In this document: positions 18,334 through 26,562 of the stretch, piece after piece
Layout: the number at the start of each line of letters is the position of its first letter
How positions within the stretch are numbered: position 1 is the stretch's first letter
NCBI GenBank assembly: GCA_903918195.1
Contig: CAIXDS010000339.1
Location: 1-55,079, forward strand
Source: an uncultured Acetobacteraceae bacterium
GTDB taxonomy: Bacteria; Pseudomonadota; Alphaproteobacteria; Acetobacterales; Acetobacteraceae
Reading direction: 5' to 3'
DNA: 55,079 bases
Translations under genes and position numbers: made by a program
The notes under the pieces: generated by a model
Databases searched by the model: none
Told to the model about the DNA's origin: nothing
What the model saw: only the letters and a program-made list of their open reading frames with translations

Positions 18334-19076
18334 CGCTGGTGCTGGACGCCGAACGGCTGTCGCGCCGTTTCGGCGACCTGCGCGCGGTCAGTGACGTGTC
18401 GCTGCAGGTGCGCCGCGGCGAGCTGCACGCCGTCATCGGCCCCAACGGCGCCGGCAAGAGCACCCTGGTGAACCTGCTCTCGGGCGAGCTGGCACCGGAT
18501 TCCGGGCGCATCCGGATCGATGGGACAGACGTCACCGGCTGGCCGAACTGGCGGCTCGCCAGGGCCGGTATTGGTCGCTCCTTCCAGCGCAGCAATGTCA
18601 TGGAAGCCATGACGGTGCTGGAGAATGTGCGCCTCGCCGCGCAAGCCGTGCTGGTGCCGCGCCGGCACCTGCTGCGCCCCGCGGCGGATGATCCCGTGTC
18701 GCTGCACGCGGCCATCATGGTGCTGCTGCGCGTCGGTCTCGCCGATGTTGCCGGCCGCATCGCCGCCACGCTCAGCCACGGCGAGCTTCGCCTGCTGGAG
18801 ATCGCCATTGCGCTGGCCGTGCAGCCGCGCGTGCTGCTGCTGGACGAGCCGCTGGCCGGCATGGGCCCGGAGGAGAGCCAGCGTCTCGCCCGGCTGCTGC
18901 ACGAACTGGCGCGCGACCATGCGGTGCTGCTGATCGAGCAAAACATAGACGTGGTGTTCGCGGTGGCGGACACCCTGACGGTGATGCTCGACGGCCGCGT
19001 GCTCGAACGTGGTCCCCCGGCGCGCATCCGGAATTCCGCTGCCGTGCGCGAGGCCTATCCGGACCACGACCCATGA
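18330..19076 (+). CDS. livG: Branched-chain amino acid ABC ATPase LivG
   Basis: This is the ATP-binding subunit of a Liv-type importer, 248 residues. Walker A is GPNGAGKST, the signature is LSHGELRLLEI, and Walker B is VLLLDEPLAGM. The LivG-type insertion (GRSFQRSNVMEAMTVLENV) distinguishes it from LivF. It overlaps livM by 4 bp (ATGA), and its stop overlaps another ATG at 19073 where livF would normally start. That frame instead runs into a glutathione transferase gene, so livF appears to have been replaced or lost. With livH broken and livF and livK absent, transporter function from this locus alone is doubtful. Confidence 0.9.
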   Translation: MTLVLDAERLSRRFGDLRAVSDVSLQVRRGELHAVIGPNGAGKSTLVNLLSGELAPDSGRIRIDGTDVTGWPNWRLARAGIGRSFQRSNVMEAMTVLENVRLAAQAVLVPRRHLLRPAADDPVSLHAAIMVLLRVGLADVAGRIAATLSHGELRLLEIAIALAVQPRVLLLDEPLAGMGPEESQRLARLLHELARDHAVLLIEQNIDVVFAVADTLTVMLDGRVLERGPPARIRNSAAVREAYPDHDP

Positions 19077-19150
19077 GCGAGACGGGTGGCAATGGACACC
19101 TCGGCGGGCGGTGCCTAGATCGGAACCGGATGCAGCAAGAGAGTGCCAAG

Positions 19151-19846
19151 ATGATCGAAGCCTGGACCTGGCCGACGCCGAACGGCCACAAGGTGCACAT
19201 CGCCCTGGAGGAGCTGGACCTTCCCTACAAGGTCATTCCCGTCAACATCAGCGCCGGCGACCAGTTCAAGCCGGAATTCCTGGCGATCACCCCGAACCAC
19301 CGTATCCCGGCCATCGTCGATCCCGACGGGCCGGGCGGCCAGCCCATTACCCTGTTCGAGTCGGGCGCCATCCTGATCTACCTGGCCGAGAAGGCCGGGC
19401 GGCTGATCCCCGCTGACCCGCAGGCCCGCTACACCTGCCTGCAATGGCTGATGTTCCAGATGGGCGGCATCGGGCCGATGTTCGGCCAGTTCAACCATTT
19501 CAGCAATTACGCACCGGAAAAAATCCCCTACGCCATCGAGCGCTACCAGAACGAGGTGCTCCGCCTGCACCGGGTGCTGGAAAAGCGCCTCGCCCAGGCC
19601 GCGTGGCTGGCCGGCGACGACTACTCGATCGCCGACATCATCACCTACCCCTGGTTGCGTCATCCGCACCGCCGCGGCGTCGATTTCAACGATTTTCCCA
19701 ACGTGAAGCGCTGGTTCGAGGCGATCGACGCCCGGCCGGCCGTGCAGCGCGGCTGCGCCGTGCTGGCGGAGCACCAGCGCAAGGGCGCGATTACCGACGC
19801 CGCCCGCGAGGTTCTGTTCGGCAAGACGCAGTTCACGGTCCGGTGA
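19151..19846 (+). CDS. Glutathione S-transferase family protein
   Basis: This is a cytosolic thiol transferase of the bacterial Nu/YfcG-like type, 231 residues. The N-terminal thioredoxin fold carries the active-site region WTWPTPNGHKV and the glutathione gamma-Glu contact motif FESGAILIYLAEK. The C-terminal helical domain contains DYSIADIITYPWL. The ATG at 19151 follows AAGAGAG. An in-frame ATG at 19073, overlapping the livG stop, would add 26 unlike residues and probably reflects the deleted neighbour. YfcG-type enzymes act mostly as disulfide-bond oxidoreductases; a specific substrate cannot be named. Confidence 0.9.
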   Translation: MIEAWTWPTPNGHKVHIALEELDLPYKVIPVNISAGDQFKPEFLAITPNHRIPAIVDPDGPGGQPITLFESGAILIYLAEKAGRLIPADPQARYTCLQWLMFQMGGIGPMFGQFNHFSNYAPEKIPYAIERYQNEVLRLHRVLEKRLAQAAWLAGDDYSIADIITYPWLRHPHRRGVDFNDFPNVKRWFEAIDARPAVQRGCAVLAEHQRKGAITDAAREVLFGKTQFTVR

Positions 19847-19934
19847 TCTTTGCCGAGCATGCTATCGTGCTGCGCGCGGAGGTTGTATCGTTGCCTCCAG
19901 CCACTCTTGGCACGGAAGGCACCGCTTAGCGACG

Positions 19935-21305
19935 ATGACTGCACGTATCCTCATCGTCGACGACGTGCCGGCGAACACGCGCCTGCTCGAATCCAAGCTG
20001 TCCGCCGAATACTATGAGATCGCCACCGCCCAGGACGGGTTCGAGGCCATCCGCCTCGCCCAGGCCTGGCAGCCCGACCTGATCCTGCTCGACGTGATGA
20101 TGCCGGAGCTGGACGGCTACGAGACCTGCCGCCGGCTCAAGGACGATGCCGCCACCATCCATATCCCCGTCGTGATGGTCACCGCCCTCGGCGAGCCCGG
20201 CGAGCGGCTGCGCGGACTGGAGGCAGGGGCCGACGATTTCCTAACCAAGCCGGTCGAGTACGACACCCTGCTGGCGCGGGTGAAGTCGCTGGTGCGGCTC
20301 AAGCGCCTGCTGGACGAATGGCGCCTGCGCGGCGAGACTGCCCGCGCGCTCGGCCTCACTTCGGACTCACTGGCCCCGCCCTCGGTCGCCGGCGCCCGCG
20401 CGCTGGTGGTGGACGACTGGGACCTTGGCGCCCAGACCGTGCAGGACGCGTTGTCGCGCGAGGGCATCCTGCCCGGCCGCGCCGCGTCGGAAGCCGAGGC
20501 ACTGGCGCTCACCGCCGCCATCCCGTTCGACCTGGTGGTGCTGAGCCTGTCGATAACCGCCGAGGACCCGCTGCGGCTCGCCTCCCGCCTGCGCGCGAGC
20601 GATACCACCCAGGACATCCCGCTGCTGCTGATCGCCGAACCCGAGCAGAAGGACCGCATCCTGCGCGGCTTCGATCTCGGCGCCAATGACTGGCTGCTAC
20701 GACCGATCGACGAGAACGAGTTGCGCGCCCGTGCGCGCAACCAGGTCCGCCGCAAATTCTACCAGGACCGGCTGCGCGCCGATCTCGGCACCGCGCTGGA
20801 AATGGCGCTGACCGATCCGCTCACCGGCTTCTACAACCAGCGCTACCTGATGCGGCACCTGCGCGGGCTGATGGCCACGGCCCAGACCGGCGGCATTGCG
20901 GTGATGATGGTCGATGTGGACCACTTCAAAAGCATCAACGACCGTTACGGCCATCCGGCCGGTGACCGGGCGCTGAAGGCCGTGGCCGACACGCTGCGCG
21001 GCCGCACCCGCGTGTTCGACAGCATCGCCCGTTATGGCGGCGAAGAATTCGTGGTGGTGATGCCGGGCACCGGCCCGCAGGACGCCATGACGGCGGCCGA
21101 GCGGCTGCGCGTTTCCATCGAGCGCATGCCGTTCAGCCCCGAGGCCGGGGTGATGCATCAACTGACCGTCAGCATCGGGATAGCGTTCGGCGACGCCCGC
21201 AACCATAGCGCCGAATTGCTGCTGCAGGCGGCCGATCAGGCGATGTACCGGGCCAAGGCGGCCGGCCGCAACCGCGTGGAGCCGGCGGTCGCGCCGCCGG
21301 CCTGA
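19935..21305 (+). CDS. pleD: Diguanylate cyclase response regulator PleD
   Basis: This two-receiver GGDEF protein of 456 residues makes c-di-GMP when phosphorylated. REC1 has the phospho-acceptor Asp53 (LILLDVMMPELDGYE). REC2 (about 155-275) lacks the acceptor: its position reads LVVLSLSI, so it acts as a dimerisation adaptor. The cyclase motif GGEEF falls at 368-372 and the inhibitory I-site RVFD at 359-362, the same residue numbers as in Caulobacter PleD. Feedback inhibition by product is therefore expected. The gene stands alone, with no adjacent divK, and is convergent with rpmG 8 bp away. Likely targets include the PilZ chemoreceptor at 14-16 kb (inference). Confidence 0.96.
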   Translation: MTARILIVDDVPANTRLLESKLSAEYYEIATAQDGFEAIRLAQAWQPDLILLDVMMPELDGYETCRRLKDDAATIHIPVVMVTALGEPGERLRGLEAGADDFLTKPVEYDTLLARVKSLVRLKRLLDEWRLRGETARALGLTSDSLAPPSVAGARALVVDDWDLGAQTVQDALSREGILPGRAASEAEALALTAAIPFDLVVLSLSITAEDPLRLASRLRASDTTQDIPLLLIAEPEQKDRILRGFDLGANDWLLRPIDENELRARARNQVRRKFYQDRLRADLGTALEMALTDPLTGFYNQRYLMRHLRGLMATAQTGGIAVMMVDVDHFKSINDRYGHPAGDRALKAVADTLRGRTRVFDSIARYGGEEFVVVMPGTGPQDAMTAAERLRVSIERMPFSPEAGVMHQLTVSIGIAFGDARNHSAELLLQAADQAMYRAKAAGRNRVEPAVAPPA

Positions 21306-21313
21306 GGCCGGAC

Positions 21314-21481
21314 CTACTTGATCTTGGCTTCCTTGAACGCGACGTGCTTGCGCGCCACCGGATCGTATTTCCGGAACTCCAGCTTGCCGGTCTGGGCGCG
21401 GGCGTTCTTTTTCGTCACGTAGAAATAGCCGGTGTCGGCAGTGGACACGAGCTTGATCTGGACCGTGTTCGTCTTGGCCAT
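21314..21481 (-). CDS. rpmG: 50S ribosomal protein L33
   Basis: The 55-residue product begins [18 protein letters not shown], continues with [19 protein letters not shown] and ends [10 protein letters not shown], the alphaproteobacterial L33 pattern. It lacks the CxxC zinc motifs, so it is the zinc-independent type. GAGAGG lies upstream of the ATG at 21481. It is a single gene, convergent with pleD and divergent from the membrane protein gene. Confidence 0.96.
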   Translation of the reverse strand: MAKTNTVQIKLVSTADTGYFYVTKKNARAQTGKLEFRKYDPVARKHVAFKEAKIK

Positions 21482-21577
21482 GTTGGAAAACCTCTCGAAG
21501 GACCGCGCTCATCGCGCATCCGGCAGGGCGGCGTCAAGGGAGAAAGCAAGGCGAGCGGCCTGCGGGTGCACCGGGGC

Positions 21578-21606
21578 TTGACCGACCGGCGCCGTCGGTG
21601 CATTAT
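21578..21606 (+). promoter_or_regulatory. Candidate sigma-70-type promoter
   Basis: TTGACC at 21578-21583 and CATTAT at 21601-21606 are separated by exactly 17 bp. This would start a transcript about 55 nt before the ATG at 21670. The -35 matches consensus at 5 of 6 positions and the -10 at 4 of 6. It is the clearest promoter-like pair I found by eye in the window. Confidence 0.4.
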
Positions 21607-21669
21607 TGAATCGATGTTGCCGTCGCGGTGCGGCATAATATCGAAATCCTGCGCGGAGTTCCTGCGCCG

Positions 21670-23256
21670 ATGTCAGCCCCTTGGCCCGCAAACCCGCGCG
21701 CGGCGGTTGCCGACATTATTATCTGTCTTGCCGCCGGGGCGATCGTCTCGGTCCTGCTCGGGCAGGACGCGAACTGGGACCTGCGCAACTACCATCTCTA
21801 TAACCCGTTCGCCCTGCTGAACAGCCGGACCGGTATCGACCTGATGCCGGCCGGACTGCAGAGCACATTCAATCCGCTGCTCGATGTGCCCTACTACGTG
21901 CTGGCGATGGGGCCGCTGGCAGCGGCGCCGCGCATGCTGGCGGCGCTCGCCGGGCTGCCGTTCGGCGCTTTGCTGTTCGCAACCTTGCGGCTGGCGACCT
22001 GGATGCTGGGCGACCTCACCGGGGCGGAACGCCTGCTGCCCTGGATCGCCACCGCGATCGCCGGCAGCGCCGCCGCCACGCGGTCCGAAATCGGCACTAC
22101 CTTCAACGACATCCCGATCGCAGCCCTGCTGCTCGGCGCGCTGGTGCTCGGCTGTAGCAAGGAAGGTCGTCGCTCGGCACTCGCCGCCATGGCCGGTGCC
22201 GGCGCAATGGTGGGCGCGGCGGTCGCACTCAAGCCGACGGCGGCGGTGTTCGCACCGGGAATAATCGCCGCCCTCCTTGTCGGCGCGGTCGGCTGGCGTG
22301 CCTGGCTGCGCGTGCTCGCCGGGTTCGGCGCCGGAGCCCTGCCGGCGGCGGCGCTGCTGGCCGGACCCTGGGCGCTCACGCTCATGCATTTGTACGACAG
22401 CCCGACCTTTCCACTGCTGAACGCGCTGTTCCGCTCGGACTGGTATCCACCTGATAACGTGACAGAAACGCGCTTCCTGCCGCGCGACATCTGGCAGACG
22501 CTGTTCTATCCGTTCTACTGGATTCGCCTGCAGTCGTTCCTGGTGACCGAACCGCCGTTCCGCGATGCCCGCATGGCGCTCGCCATGCTGGCCCTGCCCC
22601 TGCTCGGCGTCGCGGCCTGGCGCGGCGTGCTCGCGCAGCCGCGGCGGGTGCTGGCCGTCACCGCAGCCCTGGTGCCCGGCTACGTGCTGTGGCTGCGCGC
22701 CTTCTCCATCCTGCGCTATGCATTGGTGCTGGAGGCGCTGTCGGCCCTGCTGATTGTGGCTGCGCTGCACACCGCAGCGCGCAGCTTCGCGCCGCGCCGC
22801 CCCCTCCTCGCGCCCGGCCTGGCCGCCCTGGGGCTCGCGGTGCTGCTTCTGCATACGCGGGTGCCGGACTGGTGGCGCATCCCCTATGGGCAACGGGTTT
22901 TCGAGGTGGAGCAGGTGCAATTGCCACCGGGCAGCCTCGTGCTCGCGATCCACGCCCCGGTCGCCATGGCCATCCCGTTCCTGGACGCGCCGGGCTTCCG
23001 TGCCATCGGCCTCACGGGCGAGACGTTGCGGTCAAAAGGGTACAAGCTGTTCGCCGAGATCGTGCACCGGATCGACACGCATGACGGTCCGATCTTCGCC
23101 CTGTCCGACGTGACCGGACGCGCGGTCGAGGCGGCGCCCTGGTTCGGCCTCGTTGCCGAGGCGGCCAGCTGCCGGCCGGTCCGCAACAACATCACCTTCA
23201 ATGCCCAGATCATGCTCTGCCCGCTGCATCGCAAGGCGGCAGCGCCTGCGCCGTGA
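21670..23256 (+). CDS. Polytopic membrane protein, glycosyltransferase-C-like
   Basis: This is an inner-membrane protein of 528 residues with about ten hydrophobic segments. After the first membrane helix comes a loop reading GQDANWDLRNYHLYNPFALL, whose Asp residues sit where GT-C glycosyltransferases keep their catalytic acids, and it ends in a hydrophilic C-terminal domain. This suggests a lipid-linked sugar transferase, but no subfamily was recognised and function is inferred only from topology. The ATG at 21670 is preferred because GGAG lies 10 nt upstream; a GTG at 21628 is in frame but places a hydrophilic leader before the first helix. A sulfotransferase gene follows on the same strand after 160 bp, which fits a surface-glycan locus. 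Confidence 0.7.
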   Translation: MSAPWPANPRAAVADIIICLAAGAIVSVLLGQDANWDLRNYHLYNPFALLNSRTGIDLMPAGLQSTFNPLLDVPYYVLAMGPLAAAPRMLAALAGLPFGALLFATLRLATWMLGDLTGAERLLPWIATAIAGSAAATRSEIGTTFNDIPIAALLLGALVLGCSKEGRRSALAAMAGAGAMVGAAVALKPTAAVFAPGIIAALLVGAVGWRAWLRVLAGFGAGALPAAALLAGPWALTLMHLYDSPTFPLLNALFRSDWYPPDNVTETRFLPRDIWQTLFYPFYWIRLQSFLVTEPPFRDARMALAMLALPLLGVAAWRGVLAQPRRVLAVTAALVPGYVLWLRAFSILRYALVLEALSALLIVAALHTAARSFAPRRPLLAPGLAALGLAVLLLHTRVPDWWRIPYGQRVFEVEQVQLPPGSLVLAIHAPVAMAIPFLDAPGFRAIGLTGETLRSKGYKLFAEIVHRIDTHDGPIFALSDVTGRAVEAAPWFGLVAEAASCRPVRNNITFNAQIMLCPLHRKAAAPAP

Positions 23257-23416
23257 CAGGACAGGGAAACGCAGCGGCGCAGACCGGCCTGCCGCGGTTG
23301 TGCTTGGCCGTGCGCTGAGCTACCGTTTTGCCCGCACCGCCAGGCAACAAGCACGGTTCAGTGAACGCGGTCGATTTTATCGGATGTTGGCTTGTCGGAT
23401 GTCGGCAAGCTCGTGA

Positions 23417-24685
23417 ATGAGACGGCCTAGAATGACTGACCAGCTGATCCCGTTCACAAACATGCCCATCGGGCCGCCCGCCGCCGCAGTCCCGGCGACG
23501 CTCGACCGACCGGTGATGTTCCTGCACATTCCCAAGACGGCAGGCACATCGTTCATCGGCACCCTGCGCAACGTCTTCGGGCAGGACCGCCTGGTCCGGC
23601 TGGTTTCGATCGAGGAATCGACCCCTGGCGAGGTCGGCCGCCTGCTGTCGGAACGCCCCGGCGGTCTCGCTTGCCTGGCCGGGCACATCCCGTTCCACAT
23701 GATCGCACCCTGGCAGGACCGATGCGCGATATTCACTGTCCTGCGCGACCCGATCGCCCGCGTGATGTCGCTGTTCAGGTTCATCCAGCAGCGCCCACCC
23801 GCCGAGCAGATGCGGCTCGGGCTGAACACGGGTTTCGCCTTCAACGCGTTCATCACCTCCCGCCATCCCGAGCTGTTCGGCCAGATCAATGACGGGATGA
23901 CCCGGATGCTGTGCGGCGATCCGCACCTGAGCACGCCGGAATCGTCGATGTTCTGGGACGCCACACCATCGCCGCGGGCGATCGCGGCCGCCCTGCGCAC
24001 GCTCGAGGGCATCGATTTCGGCATCGCCGAGGACATGCACAACACGATGCGCACCGCGCGTGCCGCCTGGGGCATTCCGTACGACCTCGATATCGGCCGC
24101 GAGAACGTGACCAACCCGACCGGGGCCGCCCCGGACATCGCACACTGCCTCGAAATCGTCGCCCGCAACCCGATGGACCTCGTGCTGTATCATCGCGCGG
24201 CCTGGCTGTTCGCCACAAGGTGCAGCGGGCTCGAGACTAAGCTCGACGCAATGGCGGCCCGTTCAGCGATCCACGCCCCTGCCCTCGGGCAGGAGGTCGC
24301 GATCGGCAGCATCCCCGGCCTGCAGGGCTTCCACGAGGTGGAGCCTGGCGGTTTCGCCTGGCTCGACAGCGCCCAATCGGCGCGCATCCATTTCGATCTG
24401 GCTGCGCCCGCCGCACGGATCAGGCTGCGCGGCCACGCCATCCGCCACGACTACCCGGTGGACGAGATCGTGATCGAGGTCAACGGCACGCGGATCGCCA
24501 CGCGTTGCGCGCGTGGCGAGAACTGCTGGTTCACGCTGGAAACGGATGCGGTCGCGCTGCGCCACCCGGTCAACATGCTCTGCATCCGGCCACCCTATTT
24601 CGTGTCCGTCCGCCACGACTATCCTGACAGCCGCGATCCGCGCAGCCTGTCCATCTCCCTGGCCAATATCGCCTTTCTCGCCTGA
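23417..24685 (+). CDS. Sulfotransferase family protein with C-terminal beta module
   Basis: This is a PAPS-dependent sulfotransferase-fold protein. The 5'-phosphosulfate loop is FLHIPKTAGTSF and the 3'-phosphate-binding motif is FTVLRDPIARVMSLF, both characteristic of carbohydrate sulfotransferase family 2. After about residue 285 there is an additional 130-residue region, predicted to be beta-rich, beginning GFHEVEPGGFAWLD and ending SLSISLANIAFLA. It resembles jelly-roll modules seen in glycan-modifying enzymes. An ATG at 23432 (MTDQLIPF) is an alternative start; neither has a strong Shine-Dalgarno. The acceptor is probably a glycan or lipid. It is convergent with the acyl-CoA ligase gene, 18 bp away. 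Confidence 0.82.
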   Translation: MRRPRMTDQLIPFTNMPIGPPAAAVPATLDRPVMFLHIPKTAGTSFIGTLRNVFGQDRLVRLVSIEESTPGEVGRLLSERPGGLACLAGHIPFHMIAPWQDRCAIFTVLRDPIARVMSLFRFIQQRPPAEQMRLGLNTGFAFNAFITSRHPELFGQINDGMTRMLCGDPHLSTPESSMFWDATPSPRAIAAALRTLEGIDFGIAEDMHNTMRTARAAWGIPYDLDIGRENVTNPTGAAPDIAHCLEIVARNPMDLVLYHRAAWLFATRCSGLETKLDAMAARSAIHAPALGQEVAIGSIPGLQGFHEVEPGGFAWLDSAQSARIHFDLAAPAARIRLRGHAIRHDYPVDEIVIEVNGTRIATRCARGENCWFTLETDAVALRHPVNMLCIRPPYFVSVRHDYPDSRDPRSLSISLANIAFLA

Positions 24686-24703
24686 CCGGCCGCGCACAGC
24701 CTC

Positions 24704-26437
24704 TCACGCCGCGATGCGACCCAGCAACTCGGCGTGCTCGAGGGTGACGACGTGGCGGCGGACCTTCTGGGTGGCGGTCAGCATGCCGTTGTCGATGGTG
24801 AACGGCGCCACGGTGGCATGCCGGCGGATGCGCTCGGTCACCGACAGGCGCTTGTTGACGTTGCTCACCGCGGTCGCCACCGCCATCTCGTCGCAGCCCT
24901 CGGCCGGCACCACCAGCGCGGTCAGGGCCGACCGGCCCTCGCCCAGCACGACGGCCTGGGCGATCTCGGGCTCGGCAATCAGCAGCCCCTCGATGCGCGC
25001 GGGCGAAACGTTCTCACCGCCGGACAGCACGATCATGTCCTTCTTGCGGTCGGTGATGCGCAGATAGCCGTCCGCGTCCAGCTCGCCAATATCGCCGGTG
25101 TGCAGCCAGCCGTCGCGGATCGCCGCCGCCGTCTCCTCCGGTCTTCCCCAGTAGCCCAGCATCACCAGGTCGCCGCGCACCAGGATCTCGCCATCCTCGG
25201 CGATGCGCAGTTCCACCCCGGCGAGCGGGCGGCCGACGGTCTCGATGCGGGTCGCACCCGGGGCATTGGCCGAGACCACCGGCCCGGCCTCGGTCTGGCC
25301 GTAGCCCTGCAGCAGCGTCAGGCCCAGGCCGATGAAGAAACGGCCCACCTCGGGCTCCAGCCGCGCCCCGCCCGATATCGCCGCGCGCAGCCTTCCGCCG
25401 AAGCGCGCCCGGACTTTCCGCCGGACCAGCCGTTCCAGCAGGTGATCCTCCAGCCGCGCCGCCAGCGACCCCGCGCCGCCCTCGGCGCGGCGCAGACCCA
25501 CCGCAATCGCCCGGTCGAACAGCCAGCGCCGCCAGGTTGGCTCGCGGCCCACCTGAGCGAGGATGCGCGCCCGGATCACCTCCAGCACGCGAGGCACCAT
25601 GGTCATGATGGTCGGCCGCACCGTCAGCATGTCGGCCGCCAGGGTCTCGACCCCGCGGGCATAGACCACCTCGGCGCCACAGCCGAGCAGGAAGAACTGG
25701 CCGGCGGTGTGCTCGTAGCTGTGCGACAGCGGCAGGAAGGACAGATACACTTCCTGGTGACGATGCCGCGGCAGCGCCGCCAGCAGATCGGCCGCACCGC
25801 GGCAGTTCGCCAGGATCGCCCGGTGCGGCAGCATCACTCCCTTCGGCGCGCCGCCGGTGCCGGAGGTGTAGATCAGGCAGGCCAGCGCGTCGGGCGAGAT
25901 CATGGCCGCCTCGGCCGCCACATCCCCGGGGTCGGGCGCATGGGCGATCAGCGCCTGCCAGGGCGCGATGGCCAGGTCCGGATAGGAGAACGGCTCCATG
26001 GTGACCAGCAGGTCGAGCGGACCGGCCATCGCCACCCGGCCGGCCAGGGCAGCGGTGGCGACCACCGCCACGCGCGCGCCGGAATCGCGCAGGATATGGG
26101 CGTGGTCGGCCACCGTGTTGGTGGTGTAGGTCGGCACCGGCACGGCCCGGATGGCCATCAGCGCAGTCTCGACGATCGGGTATTCGGGCCGGTTCTCCGA
26201 GACGATCATCACCCGGTCGCCCGGCGCCACGCCGGCCGCGCGCAGCGCCCGTGCCGCGCTCGCAGCCTGGCGGGCAAACATGTCCCAGGTGAAACCGCGC
26301 CACGCGCCGTCCCGCCAGACGCGCAGCATCGGCCGCTCCGGCCAGGTGCGCGCACGGTCGAACATCATCGCCGGCAGATTTGGCCATTGCGGCAAACCCT
26401 GCCCAGGCAGACCCGGCAAAAGCTGATAGCTGTCCAA
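24704..26437 (-). CDS. Long-chain acyl-CoA synthetase (AMP-forming)
   Basis: This is an adenylate-forming enzyme that activates a fatty acid to acyl-CoA. The 577-residue product has the AMP-binding P-loop LIYTSGTGGAPKGVML, the adenine-binding QGYGQTEAGPV, the hinge ITDRKKDMIVLSGGENVSP, and a short C-terminal domain. The N-terminal layout (MMFDRARTWPERP, then VMIVSENRPEYPI) is of the FadD15/FACL type. The start is TTG at 26437, supported by AGGAG 7 nt upstream; no ATG is available there. It is divergent from pepF across 125 bp. The exact chain length preferred cannot be read from sequence. Confidence 0.92.
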   Translation of the reverse strand: MDSYQLLPGLPGQGLPQWPNLPAMMFDRARTWPERPMLRVWRDGAWRGFTWDMFARQAASAARALRAAGVAPGDRVMIVSENRPEYPIVETALMAIRAVPVPTYTTNTVADHAHILRDSGARVAVVATAALAGRVAMAGPLDLLVTMEPFSYPDLAIAPWQALIAHAPDPGDVAAEAAMISPDALACLIYTSGTGGAPKGVMLPHRAILANCRGAADLLAALPRHRHQEVYLSFLPLSHSYEHTAGQFFLLGCGAEVVYARGVETLAADMLTVRPTIMTMVPRVLEVIRARILAQVGREPTWRRWLFDRAIAVGLRRAEGGAGSLAARLEDHLLERLVRRKVRARFGGRLRAAISGGARLEPEVGRFFIGLGLTLLQGYGQTEAGPVVSANAPGATRIETVGRPLAGVELRIAEDGEILVRGDLVMLGYWGRPEETAAAIRDGWLHTGDIGELDADGYLRITDRKKDMIVLSGGENVSPARIEGLLIAEPEIAQAVVLGEGRSALTALVVPAEGCDEMAVATAVSNVNKRLSVTERIRRHATVAPFTIDNGMLTATQKVRRHVVTLEHAELLGRIAA

Positions 26438-26562
26438 CTCGATACTCCTGCCCGCACCCAGAGTGGCGACGCGCCTCGCCTATGCCGCCGCGACCCTTTG
26501 ACGTCCCAGTGGCATAACTTATGTCTGTCTGCACGACCAGATGGACAGGACGAAACATCCGC

